The position numbers were made by a program, and so were the translations under genes. This document shows positions 1 through 8,053 of a DNA stretch of 64,000 bases, piece by piece. Source of the DNA: Vibrio sp. SCSIO 43137 (GTDB taxonomy: Bacteria > Pseudomonadota > Gammaproteobacteria > Enterobacterales > Vibrionaceae); the NCBI RefSeq assembly GCF_028201475.1, contig NZ_CP116383.1, positions 2,294,001 through 2,358,000 on the forward strand. The letters are read 5' to 3'. The notes under the pieces are model-generated. The model was not told the origin of the DNA. It searched no databases and saw only the letters and a program-made list of their open reading frames with translations. Positions within the stretch are counted from its first letter, which is position 1; each line of letters starts with the position of its first letter.

Positions 1-789
1 CTGGGCTTCTCAGTCTCTGTGCATATGTCTGCTGACGCAAGAGAATGGAAGAAAAACAAGCTTCGCTCCCATGGTGTTAATGTCGTCGAATATGAACAGG
101 ATTACGGTGTTGCTGTTGCTCAGGGTCGAAAAGAAGCAGAAAGCGATCCAAGCTGCTTTTTTATTGATGATGAAAACTCGAAAACCCTGTTCCTTGGCTA
201 TTCCGTTGCCGGTGAACGGGTGAAAAAGCAGTTTGATGATATGGGCATTGTAGTGAATGCAGATCATCCTCTGTTTGTTTACCTTCCATGTGGTGTTGGT
301 GTCGGCCCAGGTGGCGTTGCGTTTGGCTTGAAAATGGCCTTTGGCGATCATGTTCACTGTATCTTTGCAGAGCCTACCCACTCTCCCTGTATGCTGCTTG
401 GTGTTCATACCAAACTGCATGATGAAATATCGGTTCAGGATATCGGTATTGATAACATTACCGCGGCGGACGGCCTCGCTGTGGGCAGACCTTCCGGCTT
501 TGTCGGCCGGGCAATGGAAAGGCTGTTAGACGGTTACTTCACTGTCACTGATGAAAGGATGTACCGTTTGCTGGGGCAACTTAACAAAGCTGAAGATATC
601 CGCCTTGAACCATCGGCACTGGCCGGCATGATTGGCCCGGTAGTGGTGACTAAAGACGCTGATTACAAAGAGCGGATGCAGTTCAGTGACGCCGTTATGA
701 GTAACGCCACCCATCTGGTTTGGGCTACCGGCGGTGGAATGGTTCCGCAAACCGAAATGGCTTCTTATCTTGAAAAGTCGGGCCTGTAG
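1..789 (+). CDS. dsdA: D-serine dehydratase (D-serine ammonia-lyase), 3' part
   Basis: Converts D-serine to pyruvate and ammonia with pyridoxal phosphate (PLP), in the cytoplasm. The reading frame is open from base 1, so the gene starts outside the window; about 262 C-terminal residues of a family of about 440 are present. The sequence follows the E. coli enzyme closely, including [10 protein letters not shown], the block [10 protein letters not shown], the glycine-rich PLP-phosphate loop, [15 protein letters not shown] and the ending [13 protein letters not shown]. The lysine that binds PLP lies in the missing N-terminal part. The phosphate loop reads CGVGVGPGG where I remember CGVGGGPGG in E. 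coli, a glycine-to-valine change. The gene is convergent with the broken regulator downstream, with only 11 bases between them, and no terminator hairpin is visible. Confidence 0.95.
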   Translation: MGFSVSVHMSADAREWKKNKLRSHGVNVVEYEQDYGVAVAQGRKEAESDPSCFFIDDENSKTLFLGYSVAGERVKKQFDDMGIVVNADHPLFVYLPCGVGVGPGGVAFGLKMAFGDHVHCIFAEPTHSPCMLLGVHTKLHDEISVQDIGIDNITAADGLAVGRPSGFVGRAMERLLDGYFTVTDERMYRLLGQLNKAEDIRLEPSALAGMIGPVVVTKDADYKERMQFSDAVMSNATHLVWATGGGMVPQTEMASYLEKSGL

Positions 790-800
790 TTCATAAAAAG

Positions 801-1766
801 TTACTGCCTGAATGATGCACGCCATTGAGTCGGCGAAACATGAAACACCGACTTAAAGTGCTTTCTGAACACGCTCTCTGATCCAAAACCAGCTTGCTCA
901 GCAACCTGAGGAACAAAGAGCAGAGTGGTTTCCAGAATTCGCTGGCTAAGTACCAGTCGTTGGTTCTGCAGCCATTCACCAAATGTACAGCCATAGGCGG
1001 CTTTAAACTGGCGGGTAAATGTGCGCTTACTCATGGCGCAACGCTATGCTACTTTATCCAGTGAGTGTGATTCGTTCAGGCTCTGCTCCACCTGCTCAAT
1101 TACAAGGCTAAGGCTGGTTTCTGTAGGTGCTTTAACGCTGATAGGTGCCGGAATATACTGCTGCTGCCCGCCTGTGCGAAATGGTGCTGTTACCATTTTC
1201 CGTGCTAAATCATTGGCTAGCTCGCTACCACATAACCTACGCACAATATGCAGACAGCAATCAAGGGAAGCCGCGATTCCGGCTGACGTCATAATCGTAT
1301 CGTGTTCGATAAAGAGCGGGTTCGGATCAAACTCCACCTGCGGGAAAGCGTTCTGAAACGGCTCCGCAAATGCCCAGTGTGTCGTCGCCCGTTTCCCGTC
1401 TAACACACCCATGCAGGCCAGCACATATGCACCGAGACAGAGACCTATCAACAACTTTCCCTTTGCGTGATGCCTTTTCAGCGCAGTTAGAAGTTGTTCA
1501 CTTGGTTGTGGTAACTTATTCGGCCAGCTCGGGATAATCACAATATCGGCCTCTTCAATAGCACTCAAATCACTATCAACCACAACACCAAAGCCTGAGC
1601 CGGTTTCAAACTGTGAGCCGTTCTCAGCACAAATGGTCAGGTCAAAATGTGCCGGCTGATCAACAAAGATATCCTGAAACACCATACAGGGAACGGAGAG
1701 GTGAAAAGCGCTGATCCCCTCAAAGGCAACCATAGTGATGTTGATTAGATGGTTTGATTTGCTCAT
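801..1766 (-). pseudogene. GlxA-type AraC-family regulator interrupted by an in-frame amber codon
   Basis: The first part (1044-1766) is a DJ-1/PfpI-like glutamine-amidotransferase fold, with the nucleophile-elbow region GLCLGAYVLA. The second part (801-1034, 77 aa) is the C-terminal AraC helix-turn-helix domain (MSKRTFTRQFKAAYG, then GFGSESVFRKHFK and VSPTQWR). Both parts lie in the same frame. They are separated by a single TAG at 1044-1046, so the text reads SLDKVA-stop-RCAMSKRTF. In this family that position is inside the first DNA-binding helix and is usually a sense residue; a CAG-to-TAG change would explain it. I chose the ATG at 1766 because a longer frame upstream has no family similarity. 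The downstream piece has an ATG at 1034 but no ribosome binding site. It is divergent from the metallo-hydrolase at 1874. The function is probably lost unless the amber codon is suppressed. Confidence 0.8.
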
Positions 1767-1873
1767 ATTTGGCTCGATTTGCGCGAACAATGACTTTCGA
1801 GACAGTATCGCACTGATAACAGACATTGCATACTTATTTATATCGAAAGCCACCAGCCATTTTGAGACAAAAT

Positions 1874-2665
1874 ATGAAAATCCATCACCTTCGTAGCGCA
1901 ACTTTTATAATTGAATCCGGCGATAAATTTATTCTTATTGACCCTATGCTGGGTAAAAAAGGTTCCATGCCTCCTTTTTCTGTTATCAAAGCTAAAGCCG
2001 CGAAAAACCCGACTGTTGAGATGCCGGATAATGCAGATGAACTGCTCAACAAAGTCACCCATACCCTTATTACCCATAGCCAGACGTTTGGTATTAAAGC
2101 CCTGCAACACGGTGACCACCTTGACCCTGCGGGCGAAGCGTTTCTGTCAGGCCGCAGCATTCCGGTTGCAACTCCGGCTAAAGATAAAGCCTATCTGGAG
2201 AAGTACGGTCTCACGGTTAACTGGGGAATTGAAGACTGGCAAACCGTCGATTTTCTGGGTGGAAAACTCACCGCCATTCCTGCTCAGCACGGTCACGGCT
2301 GGATTCATAAAGTGATGGCAAACGGCGTTGGCTTCTTCTTAGAGCTACCAAACGAGCCCTCTATTTTTATCAGCGGTGATACCGTGCTCACTGATGATGT
2401 AAAACGCGCATTAACTGAATTAAAACCTGACATCGCTGTAGTAGCAGCCGGACGCGCACGCATGGATGTCGGTCAGCCATTGTTGATGTCTACGGACGAA
2501 GTGATGGAGTTTATCCGTTTGTCTCCGAATAAGGTGATTGCAAACCATATGGAAGCACTGAACCACTGCGCTGTCACCCGTCCGATGCTGAAACAGTCTG
2601 TCGACAAAAACGGCCTGTCGGAAAAGGTTCTTATTCCTGCTGACGGTGAAACATTAGAAGTGTAA
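1874..2665 (+). CDS. Metallo-beta-lactamase-fold hydrolase
   Basis: A 263-residue cytoplasmic protein of the metallo-beta-lactamase fold, UlaG/YtnP-like branch, substrate unknown. The N-terminus MKIHHLRSATFIIES followed by ILIDPML is the usual first beta-sandwich strand pair and Asp. The metal-binding region is spread as LITHSQ...QHGDHLDPAG, with the second His at AIPAQHGHGW, Asp in FISGDTVLTDD and the last His in VIANHMEALNH. The ATG at 1874 was preferred over one 48 bases upstream because similarity starts there and a weak GAG lies just before it. It is divergent from the broken GlxA-type gene, which in related genomes often regulates such a neighbour (inference). The gene ends just before an 11-bp inverted repeat. 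Confidence 0.85.
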   Translation: MKIHHLRSATFIIESGDKFILIDPMLGKKGSMPPFSVIKAKAAKNPTVEMPDNADELLNKVTHTLITHSQTFGIKALQHGDHLDPAGEAFLSGRSIPVATPAKDKAYLEKYGLTVNWGIEDWQTVDFLGGKLTAIPAQHGHGWIHKVMANGVGFFLELPNEPSIFISGDTVLTDDVKRALTELKPDIAVVAAGRARMDVGQPLLMSTDEVMEFIRLSPNKVIANHMEALNHCAVTRPMLKQSVDKNGLSEKVLIPADGETLEV

Positions 2666-2679
2666 ACCTCAACTTATGC

Positions 2680-2712
2680 CCGCTATGTATCCACTCTTCC
2701 TATACATAGCGG
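2680..2712. terminator. Inverted repeat between convergent genes, probable bidirectional terminator
   Basis: CCGCTATGTAT (2680-2690) is perfectly complementary to ATACATAGCGG (2702-2712) across an 11-base loop. It lies between the hydrolase gene and the convergent binding-protein gene. There is no clear T-run on either side, so it may be a weak terminator or an mRNA 3'-end stabiliser. Confidence 0.55.
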
Positions 2713-2761
2713 ACATGAAGTGAATTTCGCCGCACCAACGGCTCTTCAGTTCAGGTGGCCG

Positions 2762-3520
2762 TTACTCGTTCACATCACTGACAAAGTCGAGGCCGTAATT
2801 TCTATTGAGTTTCAGAATATCTCCATTCTTAATCATTTTTTGAAACTCGCGATCAAACTGAAGGATAAACTTACCCAGCTTCTTTTTTCTTGAGAAGCCG
2901 TAGTAGCCCTTGTTTATGGTAATAGGCGGCAGGACCATTTTTACTTGGTTTTCTATATCCAGCTCTTCGATAAGTACGGAAGTACTGCGGGGATGACTGA
3001 CAAGTACATCAATTCTGCCAACCAGCAGTTTCTGAAAATTAGCTTTCACTGTACTTGCTGTATGAATATCTAACTCTGCCTTGTAGCGATCAAACTCCTC
3101 TCCATAACTCCAGCCTCTGGTAAGGCCTACTCTCAGCCCTTCAAGGGAAGTAAAATCTCGATTCCAGGCTAAAGTTTCATTCGCTTTCACGTAAAACACC
3201 ATAGGGTCCTGATAGAATGCATACTTACTGTAATGCATGAATTTTTCTCTTTCTGCCGTTTTGTAAGGGCCGATAAATGCGTCTGCCTTACCTTCAGCAA
3301 CCATTTTCATCGCTCTTTGAAAAGGGTACACCTCTATTATGATTTCATGTCCCAGCCGGGCAGCAATTCTCTTGGCGATGTCATGGCCTAACCCATAAAC
3401 TTCACCATTTTTCTTTTGCTCTAAAATAGATGGAAATGTCGTTCCGACAAACAGATAGGTTTCGGCAATGGCGGCTTTGGAGATAAAAGAAAACAGGATC
3501 AAAATAAGAATGTTCTTCAT
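2762..3520 (-). CDS. Orphan periplasmic amino-acid-type substrate-binding protein
   Basis: A 252-residue protein of the SBP_bac_3 family, which binds small polar solutes, mostly amino acids, in the periplasm. A signal peptide is visible (MKNILILILFSFISKAAIAE). The mature part has the two-lobe pattern: VYGLGHDIAKRIAARLGHEI early, then PFQRAMKMVAEGKADAFIGP, GLTRGWSYG, and a C-terminal QFDREFQKMIKNGDI. No permease or ATPase gene adjoins it, so it is either an orphan that shares a transporter or a sensor-type binding protein. It is convergent with the metallo-hydrolase. Three intact members of this family and one or two remnants occur in the window. Confidence 0.85.
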   Translation of the reverse strand: MKNILILILFSFISKAAIAETYLFVGTTFPSILEQKKNGEVYGLGHDIAKRIAARLGHEIIIEVYPFQRAMKMVAEGKADAFIGPYKTAEREKFMHYSKYAFYQDPMVFYVKANETLAWNRDFTSLEGLRVGLTRGWSYGEEFDRYKAELDIHTASTVKANFQKLLVGRIDVLVSHPRSTSVLIEELDIENQVKMVLPPITINKGYYGFSRKKKLGKFILQFDREFQKMIKNGDILKLNRNYGLDFVSDVNE

Positions 3521-3702
3521 CTCGTTAACAACTCCGCTTCATAGCCCTTATGTCCAGTGTCTATAGTGTAGTCCATTCTGTCTTTGCTCCTTTTATTACC
3601 CGTAATTAACCATCTCTGATATGAACTTACTTGGTCATATTTTTGTAACTTATATGTTCTAGATTAGTAATTGTACCTGCTTTACACGGAGGCACGATAA
3701 GT

Positions 3703-3885
3703 ATGATTGCTAAAGATATTCTTACTTTAATGTTCTTGGTTTCTGGGGTTTCCTGCTTGTTACTTGGCTTACCTGTTGGTGCCGAAGCTGACGGCATCTC
3801 TTTCATTGCCAGCAGGTTTGTGCTGCTATCTTCTGCAGGGATTTTCTTTCTTCTGAGTTTGTATTCCAGTCAAAGGAAGGAGTAA
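3703..3885 (+). CDS. Small two-helix membrane protein of unknown function
   Basis: A 60-residue open frame with a good ribosome binding site (GGAGG about 13 bases before the ATG). The product has two hydrophobic stretches, about residues 5-28 and 35-53, joined by a short polar loop (GAEADG), and ends SSQRKE, which suggests an inner-membrane protein with a basic cytoplasmic tail. I do not recognise a family. It stands alone between a minus-strand binding-protein gene and a 480-bp gap. The ribosome binding site and hydrophobic pattern argue for a real gene, but no homology was available to test this. Confidence 0.5.
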   Translation: MIAKDILTLMFLVSGVSCLLLGLPVGAEADGISFIASRFVLLSSAGIFFLLSLYSSQRKE

Positions 3886-4301
3886 CTCTATCTGCAAATC
3901 CGTTCTGCCCGTTGCTGCACTTAGATGATAACGGGTCAGATTCTGATCTGCACGTATGAAAAAGGTTCTTATCCACTTAACTGAGCCTGATATTAAGCGA
4001 ACAAGAACCTGAGAGTCTGATAGAAGGGGAGCTGACTTTCCTGATGACACTGCTCGCCTGTGAATTAAGATTAGAGAAATAGTGCTATAAACTGAAATGG
4101 TTTATATTCATCGACGCTATTCTCGTACGGAATACTTGTCTTATATGGAGTACTCAACTTATAGATATTGGTCGCAAAGTCAGACAAGTGCCATCCGTTT
4201 GGGCGAGCAAGCCTTTCATTTCTTATAAAAAAGATAACCCATTAATTCAATTACTTATAGTATCACCTGAAAATTACAATTAATTAACAATTGACTTTAT
4301 T
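3886..4301. other. Intergenic stretch with stem-loops
   Basis: No convincing gene is seen here. There are two inverted repeats: CCCGTT (3908-3913) with AACGGG (3930-3935), and a larger interrupted hairpin pairing AGGTTCTT (3963-3970) with AAGAACCT (4003-4010), with an inner pair CTTAA (3976-3980) and TTAAG (3993-3997). The last part (about 4200-4300) is AT-rich and contains TTGACT at 4291-4296, a plausible -35 element for the regulator gene at 4365. Confidence 0.45.
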
Positions 4302-4337
4302 TTGTTCCTTATATAGAACGTTCTATATATGGAACAA
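4302..4337. promoter_or_regulatory. 36-bp near-perfect palindrome, candidate operator of the XRE-cupin regulator
   Basis: The left half TTGTTCCTTATATAGAAC and right half GTTCTATATATGGAACAA are complementary at 17 of 18 positions; only 4309/4330 mismatch. It lies 27 bases before the start of the regulator gene and overlaps the region where a -10 element would follow TTGACT (4291-4296); TATAGA at 4312-4317 is 15 bases away. The position suggests autoregulation of the regulator-azlCD operon by a dimer or tetramer (inference). Confidence 0.7.
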
Positions 4338-4364
4338 GTTCACATCTGTTATTGAGGCGATACT

Positions 4365-4907
4365 TTGGACAAATCAATGTTAATTACCTTAGGGCAAAAC
4401 CTGCAGAAACTTCGTCTTGAGCGGGGGCTTTCTTTGTCCAAACTCGCTGCTGATGCCGGTATTGCCAAGTCAAACTTGTCGCGGCTGGAACAAGGTGTTG
4501 GTAATCCCACCGTGGATACCATCTGGCGCCTTGCGGTGCAGATGAATGTGCCCTTCGGCAGCTTAGTGGCCTCTGTCACCACACCTTTTGGCAGCGATGA
4601 GATACAGTTCAAATTGATCGAGCAGGGAACCGATAATCCTCAGGTCGATGCTTACTGGATGTCAATGGCACCGGAAAGCGAACGGGTTGCCGAGCCACAT
4701 TCACCGGGAACCCGAGAATCTGTTACCGTAATCAGTGGTGAACTGGAAATAAATACCGGCGGTAAGGTTAACACCCTGAAAGCGGGTGATCAGTTCACCT
4801 TTGCAGCAGATAACATCCATGAATATCGCAATGGTGAGCGTTGGTCTACCTTGCTGATGACCATCACCTACGCAGAGGAGGAGGCGGACAATGAATACAC
4901 AGATTGA
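4365..4907 (+). CDS. XRE-family transcriptional regulator with C-terminal cupin domain
   Basis: A 180-residue cytoplasmic regulator. Residues about 8-62 form a lambda-repressor-type helix-turn-helix (GQNLQKLRLERGLSLSKLA, then KSNLSRLEQGVGNP). Residues about 105-175 form a small-molecule-binding cupin barrel (PHSPGTRESVTVISGELE, then LKAGDQFTFAADNIHEYRN). The start is TTG at 4365: GAGG at 4354-4357 lies 7 bases before it, while the next ATG (4377) would be too far from that site. The gene overlaps azlC by 17 bases and azlC overlaps azlD by 8, so the three form one operon. Such regulators commonly control the adjacent AzlCD exporter; the 36-bp palindrome upstream is the probable operator. Confidence 0.9.
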   Translation: MDKSMLITLGQNLQKLRLERGLSLSKLAADAGIAKSNLSRLEQGVGNPTVDTIWRLAVQMNVPFGSLVASVTTPFGSDEIQFKLIEQGTDNPQVDAYWMSMAPESERVAEPHSPGTRESVTVISGELEINTGGKVNTLKAGDQFTFAADNIHEYRNGERWSTLLMTITYAEEEADNEYTD

Positions 4908-5622
4908 TACAGCCAACACTTCTCCGTGGATTGCCGGTATTAAAGATGCCCTGCCCCTTATGGGCAGTTATATCTCGGTAGCGGTTTCGTTCGGCGTTAT
5001 CTCTCTGCAATCGGGCTTTAGCATCTGGGAAACCATTGCTATTTCTGCTCTGGTGTATGCGGGAGCCTCTCAGTTTATCTTTGTCGCTATGGTTGCTTCG
5101 GGCGCACCGGTCTGGCTGGTTCTTGCGTTGACCATACTGATCAATGCCCGCCACTTGGTTTATGGCCCCAATCTGGCGCCTTATATCACCAATAGCCCGT
5201 GGTGGAAGGTTCTGATGCACGGCCTTACCGATCAGATTTTCGCCCTCGCCCTTACCCGGCTGCCACAACTGGTCGCCGAACATCGTATCGGCTGGTTTAC
5301 CGGCGCAAGCATAACCGCATGGTTAAGTTGGGTTGGCGGTACGGCATTAGGTGCTTATATGGGCGAAGAGGTGATCAGTCAATGGCCGTTGCTGGGTGAA
5401 ATGCTTCCCTTTGCCCTTCCGGCGCTATTTCTTGTCCTGCTGGCACCACGTTTTGATTCAATAGCATGGGGCATTACTTTAACTGTGACCATTGTTATGG
5501 CTTTGCTACTTAAGCTTATTGGTTACCCTAACGCCGCAATTCCTATGGCAGCAGTTTGCGGTACTGTGCTGTACTACTTTGTCCATAAGCCGAAAACAGA
5601 AACAGGAGAGCAACATGGGTGA
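4891..5622 (+). CDS. azlC: AzlC-family branched-chain amino acid exporter, large subunit
   Basis: A 243-residue inner-membrane protein that, with AzlD, exports branched-chain amino acids or their analogues. The family hallmarks are clear: GIKDALPLMGSYISVAVSFG near the N-terminus, ALVYAGASQFIFVAM, and NARHLVYGPNLAPYI. Hydrophobic segments cover most of the chain and the C-terminus ends polar (HKPKTETGEQHG). The start at 4891 overlaps the end of the regulator gene and has GAGGAGG just upstream. The end overlaps azlD by 8 bases, suggesting translational coupling. The substrate cannot be fixed from sequence. Confidence 0.92.
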   Translation: MNTQIDTANTSPWIAGIKDALPLMGSYISVAVSFGVISLQSGFSIWETIAISALVYAGASQFIFVAMVASGAPVWLVLALTILINARHLVYGPNLAPYITNSPWWKVLMHGLTDQIFALALTRLPQLVAEHRIGWFTGASITAWLSWVGGTALGAYMGEEVISQWPLLGEMLPFALPALFLVLLAPRFDSIAWGITLTVTIVMALLLKLIGYPNAAIPMAAVCGTVLYYFVHKPKTETGEQHG

Positions 5623-5950
5623 ACTAACCTGGTTAACACTGGGCCTCATCGCGCTGGCCACATTTTTGATGCGCACCGCTCCACTGTTCTGGATGTCGCG
5701 ACGATTAAAGCGTAGTGAGAACGGAAGTTCACTGGCCGATATTCCGTTATGGCTCAGGGTAATGGGCCCAATGATGATTGCCGCTATGTTCGGCACCTCG
5801 CTGATCCCGCCGACCTTGTCTTTCAATGCCTGGCTGGCTACGGGGCTGGGCGTTATTGCAACGCTACTGGCATGGTATAAAACACGCACTTTAGGAGTGC
5901 CGGTTCTGGCTGGTGTAGTGGTGTATGGTTTACTGGTGTCGTTACTTTAA
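5615..5950 (+). CDS. azlD: AzlD-family branched-chain amino acid exporter, small subunit
   Basis: A 111-residue membrane protein with about four hydrophobic segments, the partner of AzlC. Family features include LATFLMRTAPLFW and PLWLRVMGPMMIAAMFG. The ATG at 5615 follows AGGAGAG by 5 bases and overlaps the azlC stop. The last codons and stop (TTA CTT TAA) fall inside the 50-bp direct repeat at 5943-5992, so this gene's 3' end lies exactly at the left edge of the alpha-galactoside islet. Confidence 0.9.
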   Translation: MGELTWLTLGLIALATFLMRTAPLFWMSRRLKRSENGSSLADIPLWLRVMGPMMIAAMFGTSLIPPTLSFNAWLATGLGVIATLLAWYKTRTLGVPVLAGVVVYGLLVSLL

Positions 5951-5992
5951 TCCGGCATCAGCAACTATTCTGTCGAACTCACCTTTGGACTT
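5943..5992. repeat. 50-bp direct repeat, left copy (3' end of a binding-protein gene)
   Basis: Identical at all 50 positions to 15047-15096 and in the same orientation. Read on the minus strand it encodes KSKGEFDRIVADAGLK and a stop, the C-terminus of the binding protein at 15046-15795. Just beyond the repeat the minus strand still reads DSVIIK before a stop codon, so this may be a slightly longer remnant of a related gene. Identity ends at 5942/15046 and 5993/15097. The rest of the gap to 6183 holds no gene. It has two similar TTTTTTGTC tracts and a GACGCC/GGCGTC inverted repeat of unknown meaning. Confidence 0.9.
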
Positions 5993-6183
5993 GATAATAA
6001 CTGAATCCAACTAGCCGTCCGCCAATTTTTTGTCCCCCTTGCTTTCGCAGTTAAATCGACGCCCGGCCTCCCTGAAGCTTGGTAAATCAGATCATACCTA
6101 GGCGTCAATAACCCATTTTTTGTCACCGTAATTAAGGGGGGATGGATAGAAGAAACATTCCGTTAGATATAACACAGCAACAA

Positions 6184-7542
6184 CTACTGCATTTGAGCCC
6201 ACTGAGGCAGCCATTCGCCGTGAGCTTCACGCATTTGATCCACTAACGCCCAGATCTGCTCCAGATCCAGCTCAGCACCAGTATGTGGATCCATCATCGC
6301 AGCATGGTAGATATGTTGCGGATTTTCAGTCATCAGAGCTTCTACAGTCAGAGATTGCGTATTAATGGAAGAACGCATGATCGCGGCAAGTTGTGGTGGT
6401 AGCTCCCCAATATATGTAGGCTGGATTCCATTGCGGTTAACTAGGCAAGGTACTTCTACAGCGCAACCGTCAGGCAGAGAAGTAATTAGACCTGTGTTAA
6501 CAACATTTCCATAGATGACAGCGGGCTCATCGGTCCATACTGCGTTGATTATTTCAGAAGCGTACTCATCACTCTTGGTTATTTCAATATCCGCTGTACC
6601 TTGCAACTCTGCTGATTGTTCATTCCAGCCTACAATCTGTTCAACACAACGTATTGGGTACTCATCGAGCGGTACAGCGAACTTTTCGAGAAGGTCTTCA
6701 CGTCCCTGCTTGATAAACCATGGCGTATATTCAGCGAAATGTTCTGAGCTTTCTGTTACATAATAACCAGTTCGCTTCATCATTTCGTAGCGAATGATAT
6801 TCTTACACCGCTCAGATTCCTGACTTATCGCTTTCGGCAACACACCCTCAGCATAGCCTTGATGCAGTTGCGGATATAGATCGCGGTAGCTACCATCTTC
6901 CAGCCGTTCTTCATATTTGAGGAAGAATGCCTGATGGTTAATACCAGCACAGTAATAACGAATATTGTTGGCTGGAATATCCAGCTCTTTCGCAAGTAAT
7001 TCAGCAGTATGCTGCACAGAATGACAAAGACCAACCTGTTTAATAGTTGGATATTTTTTAGCAATTGCCCAGGTATTAATTGCCATGGGATTCACATATT
7101 GGATCATCAGCGCATCCGGACATACTTCTAACATATCCTCACACACTGACCATAGGTGCGGTACGGTACGCAGGCCACGCATAATACCGCCGATACCGAG
7201 TGTGTCAGCAATAGTCTGACGTATGCCAAACTCTTTTGGGATTTCGAAATCTATGATAGTACAGGGGTCATATCCCCCGATCTGGAAAGCGACAATAACA
7301 AAATCAGCGCCTTCCAAAGCTTCTCTTTGAATCTGATGTGTTGAAATTTTTGCTTCAACACCAAGTTTATCTACCATTCGGTTAGCGACAACTTTTGACT
7401 CATCGAGCCGGACCGGGTCAATATCCATTAGCGCTACTTCAGCACCACTCAGCGCATCACGCTGAAGAATATCACCAATAATGTTTTTCATGAACCCCGT
7501 TGAACCGGCACCAATAAACGCAATCTTTGGACATTTTTTCAT
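6184..7542 (-). CDS. melA: Alpha-galactosidase, glycoside hydrolase family 4
   Basis: A 452-residue cytoplasmic enzyme that hydrolyses melibiose and related alpha-galactosides. Family 4 enzymes need NAD+, a divalent metal and reducing conditions. The NAD-binding loop is GAGSTGF at residues 10-16. The metal site is formed by the Cys of LCHSVQ and the His of AGINHQAFF. Long blocks match E. coli MelA, for example ADFVIVAFQIGGYDPCT, ESSEHFAEYTPWFIK and YHAAMMDPHTGAEL, and the length is nearly the same (451). The gene is transcribed towards the left repeat and away from the 511-bp region with TTCCGG repeats. The ABC importer genes follow upstream on the same strand, so imported oligosaccharide would be cleaved inside the cell. 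Confidence 0.93.
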   Translation of the reverse strand: MKKCPKIAFIGAGSTGFMKNIIGDILQRDALSGAEVALMDIDPVRLDESKVVANRMVDKLGVEAKISTHQIQREALEGADFVIVAFQIGGYDPCTIIDFEIPKEFGIRQTIADTLGIGGIMRGLRTVPHLWSVCEDMLEVCPDALMIQYVNPMAINTWAIAKKYPTIKQVGLCHSVQHTAELLAKELDIPANNIRYYCAGINHQAFFLKYEERLEDGSYRDLYPQLHQGYAEGVLPKAISQESERCKNIIRYEMMKRTGYYVTESSEHFAEYTPWFIKQGREDLLEKFAVPLDEYPIRCVEQIVGWNEQSAELQGTADIEITKSDEYASEIINAVWTDEPAVIYGNVVNTGLITSLPDGCAVEVPCLVNRNGIQPTYIGELPPQLAAIMRSSINTQSLTVEALMTENPQHIYHAAMMDPHTGAELDLEQIWALVDQMREAHGEWLPQWAQMQ

Positions 7543-8053
7543 GACTATCTTCTTCCTTCATACCATAGCGAAATACAATTTCGGCTTTCCTCTTCATTGG
7601 AAATTTGATTTAAATATATCTAACTTGGCTTTTCTTCCGGATAACAGTATTAATCTTCCGGAAAATAATTAAATTTTCCGGACAGTTTTTTATAAATAGC
7701 AGCGTAACCATAAAACACCACGAGCTCACTTGCGGACGAATGAGCCGGAACGAAAACGGAAGCACATATCCCACTATATGGTCTATATAAATTTTAAATA
7801 TTTAGTAACCTAAATAACTGTTCCTAAATACGCGTCACTTTGGAAAATATCGAACAGTTACTTAATTGCCGGCTACATTTATGAAAAATGTAGGGTTAGG
7901 CGGGCACAATATGGAACTATGTTGAGTTCAAAATTGGAAAGATACAAAACTGCGCCATCTGAGGCTGTAACAAATAGAGCCTTGGCTATACTCAGGGAGT
8001 CTATATAAAGTCCGAACATCAACATAAGTACAATTGATATCCGGGCAAGATAG
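7543..8053. other. Intergenic region between melA and the ABC importer operon
   Basis: No gene is seen. The part next to melA carries the three TTCCGG repeats described separately and would hold the melA promoter. A perfect 8-bp hairpin (CTACATTT 7873-7880 with AAATGTAG 7886-7893) sits in the middle without a T-run. The right end is the 3' flank of the ATPase gene; I see no clear intrinsic terminator for it. Confidence 0.5.
7635..7681. promoter_or_regulatory. Three TTCCGG repeats at 20-21 bp spacing upstream of melA
   Basis: TTCCGG occurs at 7635-7640, 7656-7661 and 7676-7681, always in the same orientation and two helical turns apart, 93-140 bases upstream of the melA start. The same hexamer occurs twice at 21-bp spacing upstream of the importer operon. 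Direct repeats in helical phase are typical of AraC-family operators, and a MelR-like AraC gene lies in the same block. Confidence 0.65.

Noticed and set aside
3826..4050. A 74-codon minus-strand frame between the small membrane protein gene and the azl operon
   Set aside because: It overlaps the small membrane-protein gene, has no ribosome binding site or recognised family, and runs through the hairpin region.
5993..6183. Two similar TTTTTTGTC tracts and a GACGCC/GGCGTC inverted repeat that could be transposon ends
   Set aside because: No transposase remnant, no matching terminal inverted repeats at proper distance and no target-site duplication could be seen.
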